This document shows, piece by piece, positions 13,901-28,900 of a DNA stretch of 64,000 bases. Made by a program: the position numbers and the translations under genes. Under the pieces are notes generated by a model. It searched no databases. It was not told the origin of the DNA and saw nothing but the letters and a program-made list of their open reading frames with translations. Origin of the DNA: Actinernus sp. WN-2022 (taxonomy: Eukaryota > Cnidaria > Anthozoa > Actiniaria > Actinernidae); NCBI GenBank assembly GCA_030867875.1, contig JAOWCC010000019.1:31291976-31355975 (forward strand), in the 5' to 3' direction. How positions within the stretch are numbered: position 1 is the first letter of the stretch; the number at the start of each line of letters is the position of its first letter.

Positions 13901-16900
13901 AAGCTCTTATCATTAAGTTTCATGTTGTGTGACGATGTCATTAACGTTCTCTCAGTAAACAATGACGTCTTGCCATGTCGTGTGTTTTTAGGGACAGGAC
14001 AGCCTGTACTAAATACCCCCGCCAGTACCAGGCATGTAACACAGAGGTGAGTGTCACTGATTACAGGGAATCCCTCTGAGGGGCCTCTCGTGAGCGGCTC
14101 CCTCTTTTAAGGGACGACCTCTCGCAAGGGACCCCTTCTTGTAAGGTACCAACAGTTTGGTTTGGGACTTCCTACTCCTTATACCTCTTGTAAGAAACCA
14201 CCTCTCGTAAGGGACCCCTTCTTGTAAGGTACCAACAGTTTGGTTTGGGACTTCCTACTCCTTATACCTCTTGTAAGAAACCACCTCTCGTAAGGGACCA
14301 CATCTCGTATCAAGGGGGCCCCCTCTTGTAAGGGACACCTTCTGTAAGGGACCACCTCTCGTAACAATGGGACCCCCTTTTGTAAGGGACCACCTCTTGT
14401 AAGGGACGCCTTCTTGTAAGGTACCACCTCTTTTAAAATGCACCTAACGTTTATTTTGTTATCACAAATATCGATTCTAAAGTGAATAGTTGAATGGTAG
14501 AATATTATTGATTTGAGTGTTGCGTCTATGAGTTACAGATGTTTACATCTCCAAAATTCTAATCTTGTGACGTCAAACTTATATGTTTCTACTACCGCCT
14601 CACTGGTTAGCTCAGTTGGTAGAGCACGATCTAGAGTGCGGGAGGTCAGGGGTTCGAATCCCGGCCGCGTCCTTGGGCAGGGACGTATAAGCCGTTGGCC
14701 TTGTCTCCTTCCTTTCCCAATCTATGTTGAGGTGGGCGTAAAAGAACCTGTTGTGTTATTTCGAGAGTAGGGGATGATCTCCAGATACAACAGCCTGGTA
14801 TTCTGAGGTACTAACAATCACTCATGATTGTAAACTGCACGGCAGCACATTGCGCCACAATAGCAGTCCGTATCATAAAAATAACCTTGTGAAGCGCATT
14901 TGGATATATTCATATATAATTTGCGCTATATAAATGAATGCCTTTACCTTTTACTTGGGAATGAAACTATTCACTGAACTATGATTAGTCAAAATATTTG
15001 GTAAAAGATTTGCCTTTTGCAGGATACGATTACGTGGTTGTACGGGGTGACCAAACTTGTACTAGATCGGTATTGTTATTAGCAAAACCTATTTTCTAAA
15101 ACTGCATTTTTTTGAAGATTGTTTGCCATCCAGTAATGCCTTTCCCATGGGATCACGAGTTCAATTCATTGGTTATTGAAGTGATATATCAGCGCATGAC
15201 TGTTTCCAGTAAAGCCTTTTCCATGGGATCACGAGTTCAATTCATTGGTTATTGAAGTGATATATCAGCGCATGACTGTTTCCAGTAAAGCTTTTTCCAT
15301 GGGATCACGAGTTCAATTCATTGGTTATTGAAGTGATATTACAGCACATGACTATTTCCAGTAAAGCCTTTCCCATGGGATCACGAGCTCAATTCATTGG
15401 TTATTGAAGAGATATATCAGCACGTGACTGTTTCCAGTAAAGCCTTTCCCATGGGATCACGAGCTCAGTTCATTGGTTATTGAAGGGATATATCAGCACG
15501 TGACTGTTTCCAGTAAAGCCTATCCCATGGGTCACGAGCTCAGTTCATTGGTTATTGAAGTGATATATCAGCACGTGACTGTTTCCAGTGAAGCCTATCC
15601 CATGGGATCACGAGCTCAGTTCATTGGTTATTGAAGTGATATATCAGCACGTGACTGTTTCCAGTAAAAGGCCTTTTTACAGGAGTTATGAACGTATATA
15701 TGAAACAAAAAGACGAAATCCTTTGCTAATAAAAATACTGCCTTGTTGTTCTTCAGGTCTGCCCCTTAGATTCAACTGATTTTCGCGACATTCAGTGCGC
15801 AGCAAACGACGACAGGAAAATAATATTAAATGGGAGAAAAGCAAAGTGGAAAGCACTACGGAGAGGTAACAATATCGTTTTCATTTTGTGCAATTAAAAA
15901 TGAAATTGGAGAGCGCAAACATTATTCTTTTTCGTGTCAAAGTCAGGAACATCGTGCGACAATTTTTATATCGTTAAAGATATGCTAATCACATGCGTGA
16001 CGTCATAAACAGTTTATTTTCACATCTATATTCGTCTCCGTAAATACTACAACATACAGTGCGTTTTTGTGTAATTTTCATTGTAACTGTCTTACTAGAG
16101 GGGCCTTGCCATCTGTCATATTTTTTCTCAAGGAAACCTTGTCGTCGGCCATATTCAGTTTTACTTTTATGAATATAAATTTCCAATTCAACTAACGTCA
16201 CGCACTTTAACAGCATAAAACATGTCGCATGATATTCCTGACTTAGACACGAAAAAGAATATTGTTCGCGCACTCCAAATTTATTTTTAACTACACACAA
16301 TGACTTAGGGAAGACTAAAATGTAATAAAATAAATTAACAATTTTAAATTCATATACACTTTAAGGTGATTCCATTGAAAAAGAAGCTGAAATTAACTTT
16401 CTTTTAAAACTTTGCCCCAAGTAAGTTCTCTCTCAAAATACAATAAAAATAGGGGGTCACCATTCTCGTTTTTGCATGAATTAGCTGCAATTTATTTAAC
16501 AAATAAAGAAGACTTAGCCATGTTTGGGGGGAGGGTCACATTGTTTTGGACGCCGGTTTGGGGAGGGTCACGATTTTGTATGCTCCAAATGGTTGAATAT
16601 ATATATCATTTTTGTACTTTATTACATCTCCAACATCACTTGGTAAGTGAAAAATGTTAATAACAACAATTTACCGATATCAATCCTGAACACTTTTTAC
16701 CAATATAAGTATATAGGGGGAGGGTCACAAATTATGGGCGCACGTTTAGGGGGTCGAGGTCAATATATTTGAAGCCTTTGTTAGGGGAGGGCCACACTTT
16801 GTAGGCCCGAATTTATAAAAACTTAGTAGCCCCCCCCCCCCAACCCAATAATTACTGACCGCTCCCTTTCACATGCACCATTTTGCTTCCGTCTCAGGTA

Positions 16901-19900
16901 TGTCTCGTTGTCACTTGCACTGCTATCCTGTTGGTCAGCGGATTTCCTATTACTTTGGCCGGGCGAGGGATGGGACCAAATGCGCGGACTATCCTTATAG
17001 CGTGTGCGTACATGGCAAGTGTACGGTGAGTGAATATATTGAGGATATTACATGGCCGCGCGGAGATACGGATTTTATCTTTGAATGTTTAGCTTGATAA
17101 CACACGAGTGAGCCCAGTGAATGAGTGAGAGAGAAGATAAATTCCGTATCTCAAAGCAGCCATGTTATTTACTTTTTATTTCATGAAAATCAGTTGGTAA
17201 GCATTTTCATTTATAATCTTGAAGTACCATAATTATTTTTTTTCAGCCACAATCTGCAAAATAGAAAAAGCCTGTCAAACCAAGTCAAAATCACACAAAT
17301 TTGGTCAAGCCGATTAAGCAGGCGCTATTTCAAAGTAATGTTTTTGGCATTTTAAGAACATTGGGGATTATTGAAAAGAGCAAATCAGACAATAAGACAA
17401 TAATTTCGCATTTGGCCGTTCATTTTGCACTACCAGATCCTCTTCGGAGAGATCCACATTGCTATAGCGCTTGTTCACATCTCTAGCTCCCACACGTGTA
17501 GCGTGGTGGCTGGGGTTTAAAGCAGCTTTCGAGCTCGCCGCTAGAGTAACCAGATTCTGAGGCCTATGATCTAAAGTGAGGCTGACGGTCTTGGGGGCTA
17601 TGCCATGCTGATGAGTCCTAACAAGGACGAAACGGCTGTACATGGTTGCCACTCTACCGGTAATAAGATGTGAGCATGCGTATTAGACGCTAGCTACGTC
17701 ATAGCGTGTGTTGGGTAGTGCCATGCAACGTGTTTGGTTAATAGAGCGGTTTTCAGTTGAGTGTAGTAAAACCAAACGCAAATTACCCACAGCCAGCCAA
17801 TCATAGGAGCGAGTAATCACAAGTAACTCATAAAGGGCTTCCCTGTGAGCCAATGACAAACCAAAGCAAAACCAAAAGCAATTTGCGTTTGGTTTTACTT
17901 TGGATTCTGATTGGTTGGTTTACTTTCTCAGCCAATAGGAGAGCTTAGTAAACGCAAAACCAAAACACTTCCGACACTCAATTGAAATCCGCTCTAAGTG
18001 TTGGTCGGTGAAGTCGTTGTTGATATCCCCACTGGAGGCAGCTGTGTGATATCGTTTTTACGATTTTGTTATCAGCCGGTATATCATTGAATATCATGTA
18101 ATAAAAGTGTGTTCACAATGGTACAGTGGAACCTCTCCGTACGGATGCCTCTATATTACGGACAAATCTCTTGGTCCTGGCAAAATCCACATATATTCCT
18201 TGTTTAAAAAAACCTCTATTACGGACCCTCCCTATTACGGACCCTCCCTATTACGGACCCTCCCTATTACGGACCCTCCCTATTACGGACCCTCCCTATT
18301 ACGGACAACGTACACCTAATCTCGGACCCAGGTAGCAAAATTCATACAAATTCTACCTATTTATTACGGACAGTGTGTAATTTACAGAACTCTTGTAAGC
18401 TGTTGATGATTAGAAAAACAGAAATACAAAATGTACAGAGTGTTGTAAACGTACATACTGTATTAGACTTCAAGTTAATCAGCAAACAGATGATTTTGGA
18501 TGATATTTTACGCCTTTTCGACCATAAAAAAAACACTAATTATATAAATACTGTATTGTCACTAGAGACTTTAAAATAACGTCATAAGCCCGGCCTCTGT
18601 AATACGGACACCTCTATAATACGGACACTTTTCTCCGGCCCTTCGGTGTCCGTATTATGAGGTTCCACTGTAATAGTTCTTGTGAGCTTTGGTCAAACGG
18701 AGTCGCCGGAGTGCCGTAAGTCATTTCCGTAACCTGCCCACTCATACGAGATCCGCTCTAGTTAAGCACCGACGTTGGTCTTATTGTGTTTCAGTCAGTT
18801 GGTTGCGACCGTGTACTCGGCTCTAGACTAAAATACGACATGTGTCGTGTTTGTGGGGGAGATGGTTCGTCGTGTGAACCACACTCAGGGATGGTCGAAA
18901 GACAACCTACAGCAGAGGAAAAGAAAGAAGGTACAATTTAAACTGTTCTCAATAACTCTTGTTAATTTGCCGGTGTGCCTGAGTTTATTATCCCAATTGT
19001 AATGACTGCCTAATGTGTTATATAAACAATAGTCTACTTGTGACGTTGAAAGAAAGCTTGAGGAAAACTGTGGGTTTCGAGGAACAGATAATGTCCAAGG
19101 ACAAATATTATTTCATATTTTAACGCCAAAAAGTCTGTTATAGTCCTTTTAATCATTCAAATATTTCTTTTACCGGAGCCCTTGCGCGCGCTATGCTCCA
19201 TGGGAGAGAAAATATCGGGTCACGTGACACATTCCGCCAATCACGCGCGAGAGAAAATATTTGATGGATTATACACGGCTGTACACTAATAGTTTTGTGA
19301 TTTTGTATATCTACGGCCAATAGACCCATTTGAGAAATGGTGGTCCAATGTAAATAACTATTGTTTAGGACTGACTAGCCTCATACACGTGAAAACGCTT
19401 GTATATGTGGCAACGTCCAGGACGATTCGTATTTAATTTGGACGCCATTTTTCGAATGGGTTTATTGTTCCTGCTTTTTTGGTGATTGAGTTAGCTAATA
19501 TTCTGCCTTATTGCTACAGGCTACGCGGAGCTCTTCACCATTCCCAAAGGCGCAACGACCATACTATTCAGCGAGACGTCGACGAGTTATTTAGGTACGT
19601 TAAAGTCCCAGTCAAATACTACAACAAGGCAATGCAAGTTCAATACATACCCGTCCACTTCTATCGACTTGCCTCTTGATCACTTTTACTGAATTTTATG
19701 GAGCTCAAATATGCACGCAAGTCTACACAATGCAGGTCTTCGCTGGTCAAACGAAATAGGAACTGAACAAGTTTTGAACTTGTGTTTACTTCATCGACCG
19801 CCTCCCGGTTAGCTCAGCGGTTAATGCCTGTCCGGGATGCGGGGACATTTTCATATCACATATACGTTGGTTTAAGACCCATTCGAAAAATCAATGCTAT

Positions 19901-22900
19901 CATTACACATTTGCATAATATTGATATTTAATATTTTCTGAAGTCTTAAACTACATCACATGAAAAAAGAGAGTTCATGTTCCTGAATCTCATACAAAAC
20001 TATCTAATTTTCAACCTCAGTAACTTCGCAGCACTTGGTGCGATGTCCCTTAAATTTTCCAAACCTACTCATTTATGCATGCTCTCTAAAGTGGCAGTGA
20101 TTATTTTAATGCAACCATTTCCTAACAACCCAATTGCAAGTTTGATGACACCATTTTCGAATTGGTGTCAGATATTTATGAGCTTGATGATTGAATGATC
20201 CATTTCGCGGTTGGGGATACCATCGCGACAGTAAACCTGTGGATAAAAAAATGGAGCAAGGCGATTTCGGGCAACGCCTGGGTTTGTTTTATTTTGTTTT
20301 GTAACGATACCCGCGCGTTTCCCGAAATCGCCTCGCACCCGTGTTTATCCACAGGGTAACCGTCGAGATAGTATTAACCGCGAAATGGGCCATTACACCA
20401 TTTGCACATCATTATTCGGTGACCATAGGATCCTGTTCAATCTCCCGACAAAACAAGATTGAACGAGACTTCTAGTTCGCAGGATATTACATAAGGTTTA
20501 CAAGCATTTTTACAGTGGTTTTCGATTAGAGCGGTTTTCAGTTGAGTGTAGTAAAAAACGCAAATTATCCACAGCCAGCCAATCAAAGGAGCGAGTAATC
20601 ACAAGTAACTCATAAATGGCTTCCTTGTGAGCCAATGACAAACCAAAGCAAAACCAAAACCAATTTGCGTTTGGTTTTACTTTGGATTCTGATTGGTTGG
20701 TTTACTTTCTCAGCCAATAGGAGAGCTTAGTTAACGCAAAACCAAAACACTTCCGACACACAATTGAAATCCGCTCTAAGTGTCGTAAGACAAAAAACAG
20801 AACCAATCACGGAAACAAGTAAAAACGCAATGAACCAATCACGAACCGATCACGAGGTAAAGTAAAACGCAATCATAGATAACTAACCAATCAAATTCGA
20901 AAGCAGTCACGTAATAAGTTTTCGACACTCAATCGAAAACCGCTCTGATGTGGCTTTCTCGCAATTATAACAACAAGCAATTTATCACAACAACAAATAT
21001 ACATTACAGTACCAGAAATAATTACAACAGATAAGGGTAAAGGGTGTTTGAAATAACCACGTGGAGCTAATCTTGTTAAATACCGCCATTATAGATGATT
21101 TGTTTAGGCATATGCGGCATACTATAATAATAGTTACGCAGTTAAAGTAAAAACATTAACTATAGAAAACACTAATGGCTAAATAATAGACAATAACAAC
21201 AGTAATAATAGCAAGAGCAAAACCAAAAACAAGAAACCAGAGAATTGGCAAAATAATTAGAGTTATTTTATGTATAAATCTACAATTTGAGACTTAATTT
21301 TGAACTTACATGATTTCTTAGATAAATATTTCAATGCATCAGGTATGGAATTCCAAATTTTTCAAATTAAATCTCATATTCAACACAGCTATCAAAAGAC
21401 GCTCGGGAGAGTGGGTGCTGAATGGCAAGAAAGTAGTCGGCAAGCCGGGTGTAAGACGAGTAGAGTCCACTGATATCAAGTATTCTCGTTCACCCGATAA
21501 GAAAACAGAAGCAGTAATGATACTTGGTCCAACTACTGAGGAGTTCTACGTTATGGTGAGCAATAGGACGTTTGCATGATGGCGTCACATACTACAACTA
21601 CCAGAACTCTTTGCGCGGATTCTTTTGTTCCTTTAGTTTGGACCGTTGTCTTGGAATTCTCAAAGGAGTTGATAAATTTGAATGAGAAAGAGAAAAAGGA
21701 TTTTGGTAGTTGTAGTAAAATGACGCCATAACGAAAATGTTCTATAAACACAGATTTAACCCATATTCGTGCATACATGTAGTCTTGTAGAGACTTGTTT
21801 CTGTAGCTCAAACCGCGCTTGGTCTTAAATGTCACGTACATAAAAGATAACCTAACCACTCCGAAAACAAGTTGCCAGGGAAACGACGAGGTTTTTGGGC
21901 CAGGTTTCCAGGTTTCACAGGTAGACTAGAAAAGAATAGACAAGAAAGAGAGAGAAAAAATTGAGAGTTCTACTGGGGTTAGAACTCATAACCTTCTGCG
22001 TGTAAGGCAATCGTCATAACCACTACACTAAGCAGACCATACACGCTCGGAACATGACACGAATGTTCATCTTTATACTTGATTGGTGCCCATGTAAATT
22101 AGTAACCAGTCGTCTAACGGCCAAGAGCAGTTTGGATGATAGAAACAAGTGTGTACCTGCCGGGTACAAATAGGCAAATACGCAAAAGTGACTGTACGTG
22201 TCATAGGGAGAGGTCTTTATATTCGCATTCCGGGCCTGACACAGTTATTTCAGTGATGTACATATGAACTGTAGAACCTCGCGCACATGTGGGATGGTTA
22301 CAATCAAAGCAAATGTGCAAAAATGAACCAACAAGGAAAATATTGCGTATTATTTCAATCAAATTGACATCGAGGGAGGAGACATTAACTGTTTTAGCAA
22401 TTAACAGCCACCTATCGAACATGCATGCGCAAAACCTTGATATGACCTCTCTAATTCATGAAACTCATGAAATTCATACACATTAAAGGCATTGGACGCT
22501 CTTGAGTGGTTACGGACGCAATGATCAAGACAGCATAAGAATAATTATGCGCATTTGATCCGGCATATGCAGATGGCATTAGCGAAATATAAGTGCTAAA
22601 TTATTATTATTATTAATTATATGACTTCATGTCATTAGAATCTTGGTTAAAGAGCTCATTTGAAAGTTTCCTCAGTCATCCATCTTCTTTTTTTAGTTTG
22701 AAAATACAATAAATACTGCGCTTTTTGTTATCAGCAGAACCTCAGACAATGCATCTGAATTGATGTTAAAATTTTGCGATGCTTACCATAACTTCATTTA
22801 CATCAAGTGACGCAAAGGTATTAGGTGATTTGGAGTGATTATAGGTATAGAAAACAAGACACTATATGAGCAATTATATGACGTACAGACCTAAATGAGA

Positions 22901-25900
22901 TATTTTCTTGTCATATGCAATTCTGCTTTTTTTTAGTCAGAAATGTTTTTTTATGTTCTTTTTTGTTATCAACAGAGTAAGCTGGTGGTCAATTCTTCGC
23001 CCGAAGTAGAATATGAATACTGGCTTCCACTGAAGACACCACCAACAACACCACCGACAATTCCGTTGCCAACAACCCAGCAGACTACGACGACAACAAG
23101 CCCAATCGAGATCACAGAAATGAGGTCAACAACCGAACGAGCAATCGAAGTGCCTACAACTCAGCAGACAACGACAGCAGAAGAAATAGAGATTATAGAA
23201 ATAACTCCAGAAACTGAGAGACCAGGAACAACGCCTGCAGCTCATCATACAACAAAAACAAACGAGATCACAGAAACGATACCAACACCCAAACGAGCAG
23301 GGAAAGTGCCTACAACCAAGAAGAAAACAACAGCACAAGCAATCGAGACTACAGAAGTGATACCTGATACAGAGAGAGCAGGGATAACACCTACAAGTGA
23401 GCATAGGTTTGCAAGAAGACCAAACGAGATCACTGAAACGATACCAATAACTGAACGTGCAGGGACATTGTCTACAACTGAGAAGAAAACGACAGCACAA
23501 GTAATCGAGACTACAGAAATGACGCCTGATACTGAGAGAGCAGGGACAACACCTACAAGCCAGCATAGAATTGCAAGAAGACCAAACGAGATCACAGAAA
23601 CGATACCAACAACTGCAGGGACGATACCTGTAACCGAGACGAAAACAACAACACATTCAATCAAGAATACAGAAACGACTTCAGCAATACGTACAACCGA
23701 GGAGACAACGAGAATACAAACTATAGAGACTACAGAAACGACATCAACAACCGAACGAGGAATAACAGTATCTACAACACAACAGACCAGACAAGCAATC
23801 GAGACTACAGAAACGTTACCAAAAACTAAGAGAGCAGAGACAGTGCATAAAATCCAGCAGACAGCGACAACTCAAGCAAATGAGAGCACAGAAAAGATAC
23901 CAACAACTGAACGAGTAGAGACAGTAGATACAGCCCAGCAGATAACGACAACAGAATCAGTCAATATCACAGAAAAGGTACCAACAACTGAACGAGTGCA
24001 GGAAGTCGAGACAGTAGATACAGTCCAGCAGATAACGACAACGGAACCAATCAATATCACAGAAAAGACACCAACATCTGAACGAGTAGAGACAGTAGGT
24101 ACAGCCCAGCAGCCAACGACAACAGAACCAATCAATATAACAGAAAAGATACCAACAACTGAACGAGTAGAGACAGTAGGTACAGCCCAGCAGATAACGA
24201 CAACAGAACCAATCAATATCACAGAAAAGATACCAACAACTGAACGAGTAGAGACAGTAGGTACAGCCCAGCAGGTAACGACAACAGAACCAATCAATAT
24301 CACAGAAAAGATACCAACAACTGAACGAGTACAGAAAGTAGATACAACCCAGCAGATAACGACAACAGAGCCAATCAATATCACAGAAAAGATACCAACA
24401 ACTGAACGAGTAGAGACAGTAGGTACAGCCCAGCAGATAACGACAACAGAACCAATCAATATCACAGAAAAGATACCAACAACTGAACGAGTGCAGGAAG
24501 TCGAGACAGTAGATACAGCCCAGCAGGTAACGACAACAGAACCAATCAATATCACAGAAAAGATACCAACAACTGAACGAGTGCAGAAAGTATATACAGC
24601 CCAGCAGATAACGACAACAGAATCAATCAATATCACAGAAAAGATACCAACAACTGAACGAGTGCAGAAAGTAGATACAACCCAGCAGCCAACGACAACA
24701 GAACCAATCAATACCACAGAAAAGATACCAACAACTGAACGAGTGCAGACAGTAGATACAGCCCAGCAGATAACGACAACAGAATCAATTAATATCACAG
24801 AAAAGATACCAACAACTGAACGAGTGCAGAAAGTAGGTACAACCCAGCATCCAACGACAACAGAACCAATCAATATAACAGAAAAGATACCAACAACTGA
24901 ACGAGTGCAGACAGTAGATACAGCCCAGCAGATAATGACAACAGAACCAATCAATATTACAGAAAAGATACCAACAACTGAACGAGTGCAGAAAGTAGAT
25001 ACAACCCAGCAGATAACGACAACAGAACCAATCAATACCACAGAAAAGATACCAACAACTGAACGAGTGCAGAAAATAGATACAGCCCAGCAGATAACGA
25101 CAACAGAGCCAATCAATATCACAGAAAAGATACCAACAACTGAACGAGTACAGAAAATAGATACAGCCCAGCAGATAATGACAACAGAACCAATCAATAT
25201 CACAGAAAAGATACCGACAACTGAACGAGTACAGAAAGTAGGTACAGCCCAGCAGCCAACGACAACAGAACCAATCAATATCACAGAAAAGATATCAACA
25301 ACTGAACGAGTGCAGAAAGTCGAGAGAGTAGATACAGCCCAGCAGATAACGACAACAGAACCAATCAATATCACAGAAAAGATACCAACAACTGAACGAG
25401 TACAGAAAGTAGATACAACCCAGCAGATAACGACAACAGAACCAATCAATATCACAGAAAAGATACCAACAACTGAACGAGTACAGAAAGTAGATACAAC
25501 CCAGCATCCAACGACAACAGAACCAATCAATATCACAGAAAAGATACCAACAACTGAACGAGTGCAGAAAGTAGATACAACCCAGCAGATAACGACAACA
25601 GAACCAATCAATATCACAGAAAAGATACCAACAACTGAACGAGTGCAGAAAATAGATACAGCCCAGCAGATAACGACAACAGAGCCAATCAATATCACAG
25701 AAAAGATACCAACAACTGAACGAGTACAGAAAATAGATACAGCCCAGCAGATAATGACAACAGAACCAATCAATATCACAGAAAAGATACCGACAACTGA
25801 ACGAGTACAGAAAGTAGGTACAGCCCAGCAGCCAACGACAACAGAACCAATCAATATCACAGAAAAGATATCAACAACTGAACGAGTGCAGAAAGTCGAG

Positions 25901-28900
25901 AGAGTAGATACAGCCCAGCAGATAACGACAACAGAACCAATCAATATCACAGAAAAGATACCAACAACTGAACGAGTACAGAAAGTAGATACAACCCAGC
26001 AGATAACGACAACAGAACCAATCAATATCACAGAAAAGATACCAACAACTGAACGAGTACAGAAAGTAGATACAACCCAGCATCCAACGACAACAGAACC
26101 AATCAATATCACAGAAAAGATACCAACAACTGAACGAGTAGAGACAGCCCAGCAGATAACGACAACAGAACCAATCAATATCACAGAAAATATACCAACA
26201 ACTGAACGAGTACAGAAAGTAGATACAACCCAGCAGATAACGACAACAGAGCCAATCAATATCACAGAAAAGATACCAACAACTGAACGAGTAGAGACAG
26301 TAGGTACAGCCCAGCAGATAACGACAACAGAACCAATCAATATCACAGAAAAGATACCAACAACTGAACGAGTGCAGGAAGTCGAGACAGTAGATACAGC
26401 CCAGCAGGTAACGACAACAGAACCAATCAATATCACAGAAAAGATACCAACAACTGAACGAGTGCAGAAAGTATATACAGCCCAGCAGATAACGACAACA
26501 GAATCAATCAATATCACAGAAAAGATACCAACAACTGAACGAGTGCAGAAAGTAGATACAACCCAGCAGCCAACGACAACAGAACCAATCAATACCACAG
26601 AAAAGATACCAACAACTGAACGAGTGCAGACAGTAGATACAGCCCAGCAGATAACGACAACAGAATCAATTAATATCACAGAAAAGATACCAACAACTGA
26701 ACGAGTGCAGAAAGTAGGTACAACCCAGCATCCAACGACAACAGAACCAATCAATATAACAGAAAAGATACCAACAACTGAACGAGTGCAGACAGTAGAT
26801 ACAGCCCAGCAGATAATGACAACAGAACCAATCAATATTACAGAAAAGATACCAACAACTGAACGAGTGCAGAAAGTAGATACAACCCAGCAGATAACGA
26901 CAACAGAACCAATCAATACCACAGAAAAGATACCAACAACTGAACGAGTGCAGAAAATAGATACAGCCCAGCAGATAACGACAACAGAGCCAATCAATAT
27001 CACAGAAAAGATACCAACAACTGAACGAGTACAGAAAATAGATACAGCCCAGCAGATAATGACAACAGAACCAATCAATATCACAGAAAAGATACCGACA
27101 ACTGAACGAGTACAGAAAGTAGGTACAGCCCAGCAGCCAACGACAACAGAACCAATCAATATCACAGAAAAGATATCAACAACTGAACGAGTGCAGAAAG
27201 TCGAGAGAGTAGATACAGCCCAGCAGATAACGACAACAGAACCAATCAATATCACAGAAAAGATACCAACAACTGAACGAGTACAGAAAGTAGATACAAC
27301 CCAGCAGATAACGACAACAGAACCAATCAATATCACAGAAAAGATACCAACAACTGAACGAGTACAGAAAGTAGATACAACCCAGCATCCAACGACAACA
27401 GAACCAATCAATATCACAGAAAAGATACCAACAACTGAACGAGTGCAGAAAGTAGATACAACCCAGCAGATAACGACAACAGAACCAATCAATATCACAG
27501 AAAAGATACCAACAACTGAACGAGTGCAGAAAATAGATACAGCCCAGCAGATAACGACAACAGAGCCAATCAATATCACAGAAAAGATACCAACAACTGA
27601 ACGAGTACAGAAAATAGATACAGCCCAGCAGATAATGACAACAGAACCAATCAATATCACAGAAAAGATACCGACAACTGAACGAGTACAGAAAGTAGGT
27701 ACAGCCCAGCAGCCAACGACAACAGAACCAATCAATATCACAGAAAAGATATCAACAACTGAACGAGTGCAGAAAGTCGAGAGAGTAGATACAGCCCAGC
27801 AGATAACGACAACAGAACCAATCAATATCACAGAAAAGATACCAACAACTGAACGAGTACAGAAAGTAGATACAACCCAGCAGATAACGACAACAGAACC
27901 AATCAATATCACAGAAAAGATACCAACAACTGAACGAGTACAGAAAGTAGATACAACCCAGCATCCAACGACAACAGAACCAATCAATATCACAGAAAAG
28001 ATACCAACAACTGAACGAGTAGAGACAGCCCAGCAGATAACGACAACAGAACCAATCAATATCACAGAAAATATACCAACAACTGAACGAGTACAGAAAG
28101 TAGATACAACCCAGCAGATAACGACAACAGAGCCAATCAATATCACAGAAAAGATACCAACAACTGAACGAGTACAGAAAGTAGATACAACCCAGCATCC
28201 AACGACAACAGAACCAATCAATATCACAGAAAAGATACCAACAACTGAACGAGTAGAGACAGCCCAGCAGATAACGACAACAGAACCAATCAATATCACA
28301 GAAAAGATACCAACAACTAAACGAGTACAGAAAGTAGATACAACCCAGCAGATAACGACAACAGAATCAATCAATGTCACAGAAAAGATACCAACAACTG
28401 AACGAGTGCAGAAAGTAGGTACAACCCAGCAGCCAACGACAACGGAACCAATCAATATCACAGAAAAGATACCAACAACTGAACGAGTGCAGAAAGTAGC
28501 TACATCCCAGCTGGCAACGACAGTACAAGCAATCGAGATTACAGAAAAGGTACCCGTGACTGAACGGAAGGATACGATTCCTTCGACTCAGAAGACAACG
28601 ACAACACAAGCAATAGAGAGTACAGAAGCAACACCTTCAAACCAACAGGAAGAGATGGCATATACAACTCAGAAGACAGTTACGTTCTCTGTAACCGAGC
28701 AAGCAAAGATGACACCTCCAACCCAGCAGAGAGGGACATCACCAACGACAAACCATAAAAGGACGACGCCTGTCAGCAAACAAGAAAGGACAGCACTTGG
28801 AACTCAGGTGACAGACACGCCTGCCACTCAGATCACATGGACAAGACCTACAACCAAGAAAACGGAGACTACCACTGCAAGCCAACATATCAAAACGGAA

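Noticed and set aside
14596..14680. Possible functional tRNA gene
   Set aside because: A and B boxes are good, but the 5' and 3' ends do not pair as an acceptor stem, and the sequence continues into a repeated SINE body. The other tRNA-like spots were rejected for the same reason.
15129..15675. Regular repeats that might suggest a CRISPR array
   Set aside because: The units are directly adjacent with no unique spacers, and the genome is eukaryotic. It is a minisatellite.
23872..28461. 1,529-residue open frame antisense to the Thr-rich exon, hydrophobic and Cys-containing
   Set aside because: It is the mirror of the 81-bp repeat: a unit divisible by three without antisense stops gives an open antisense frame automatically. 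It has no domain, start context or independent splice sites.
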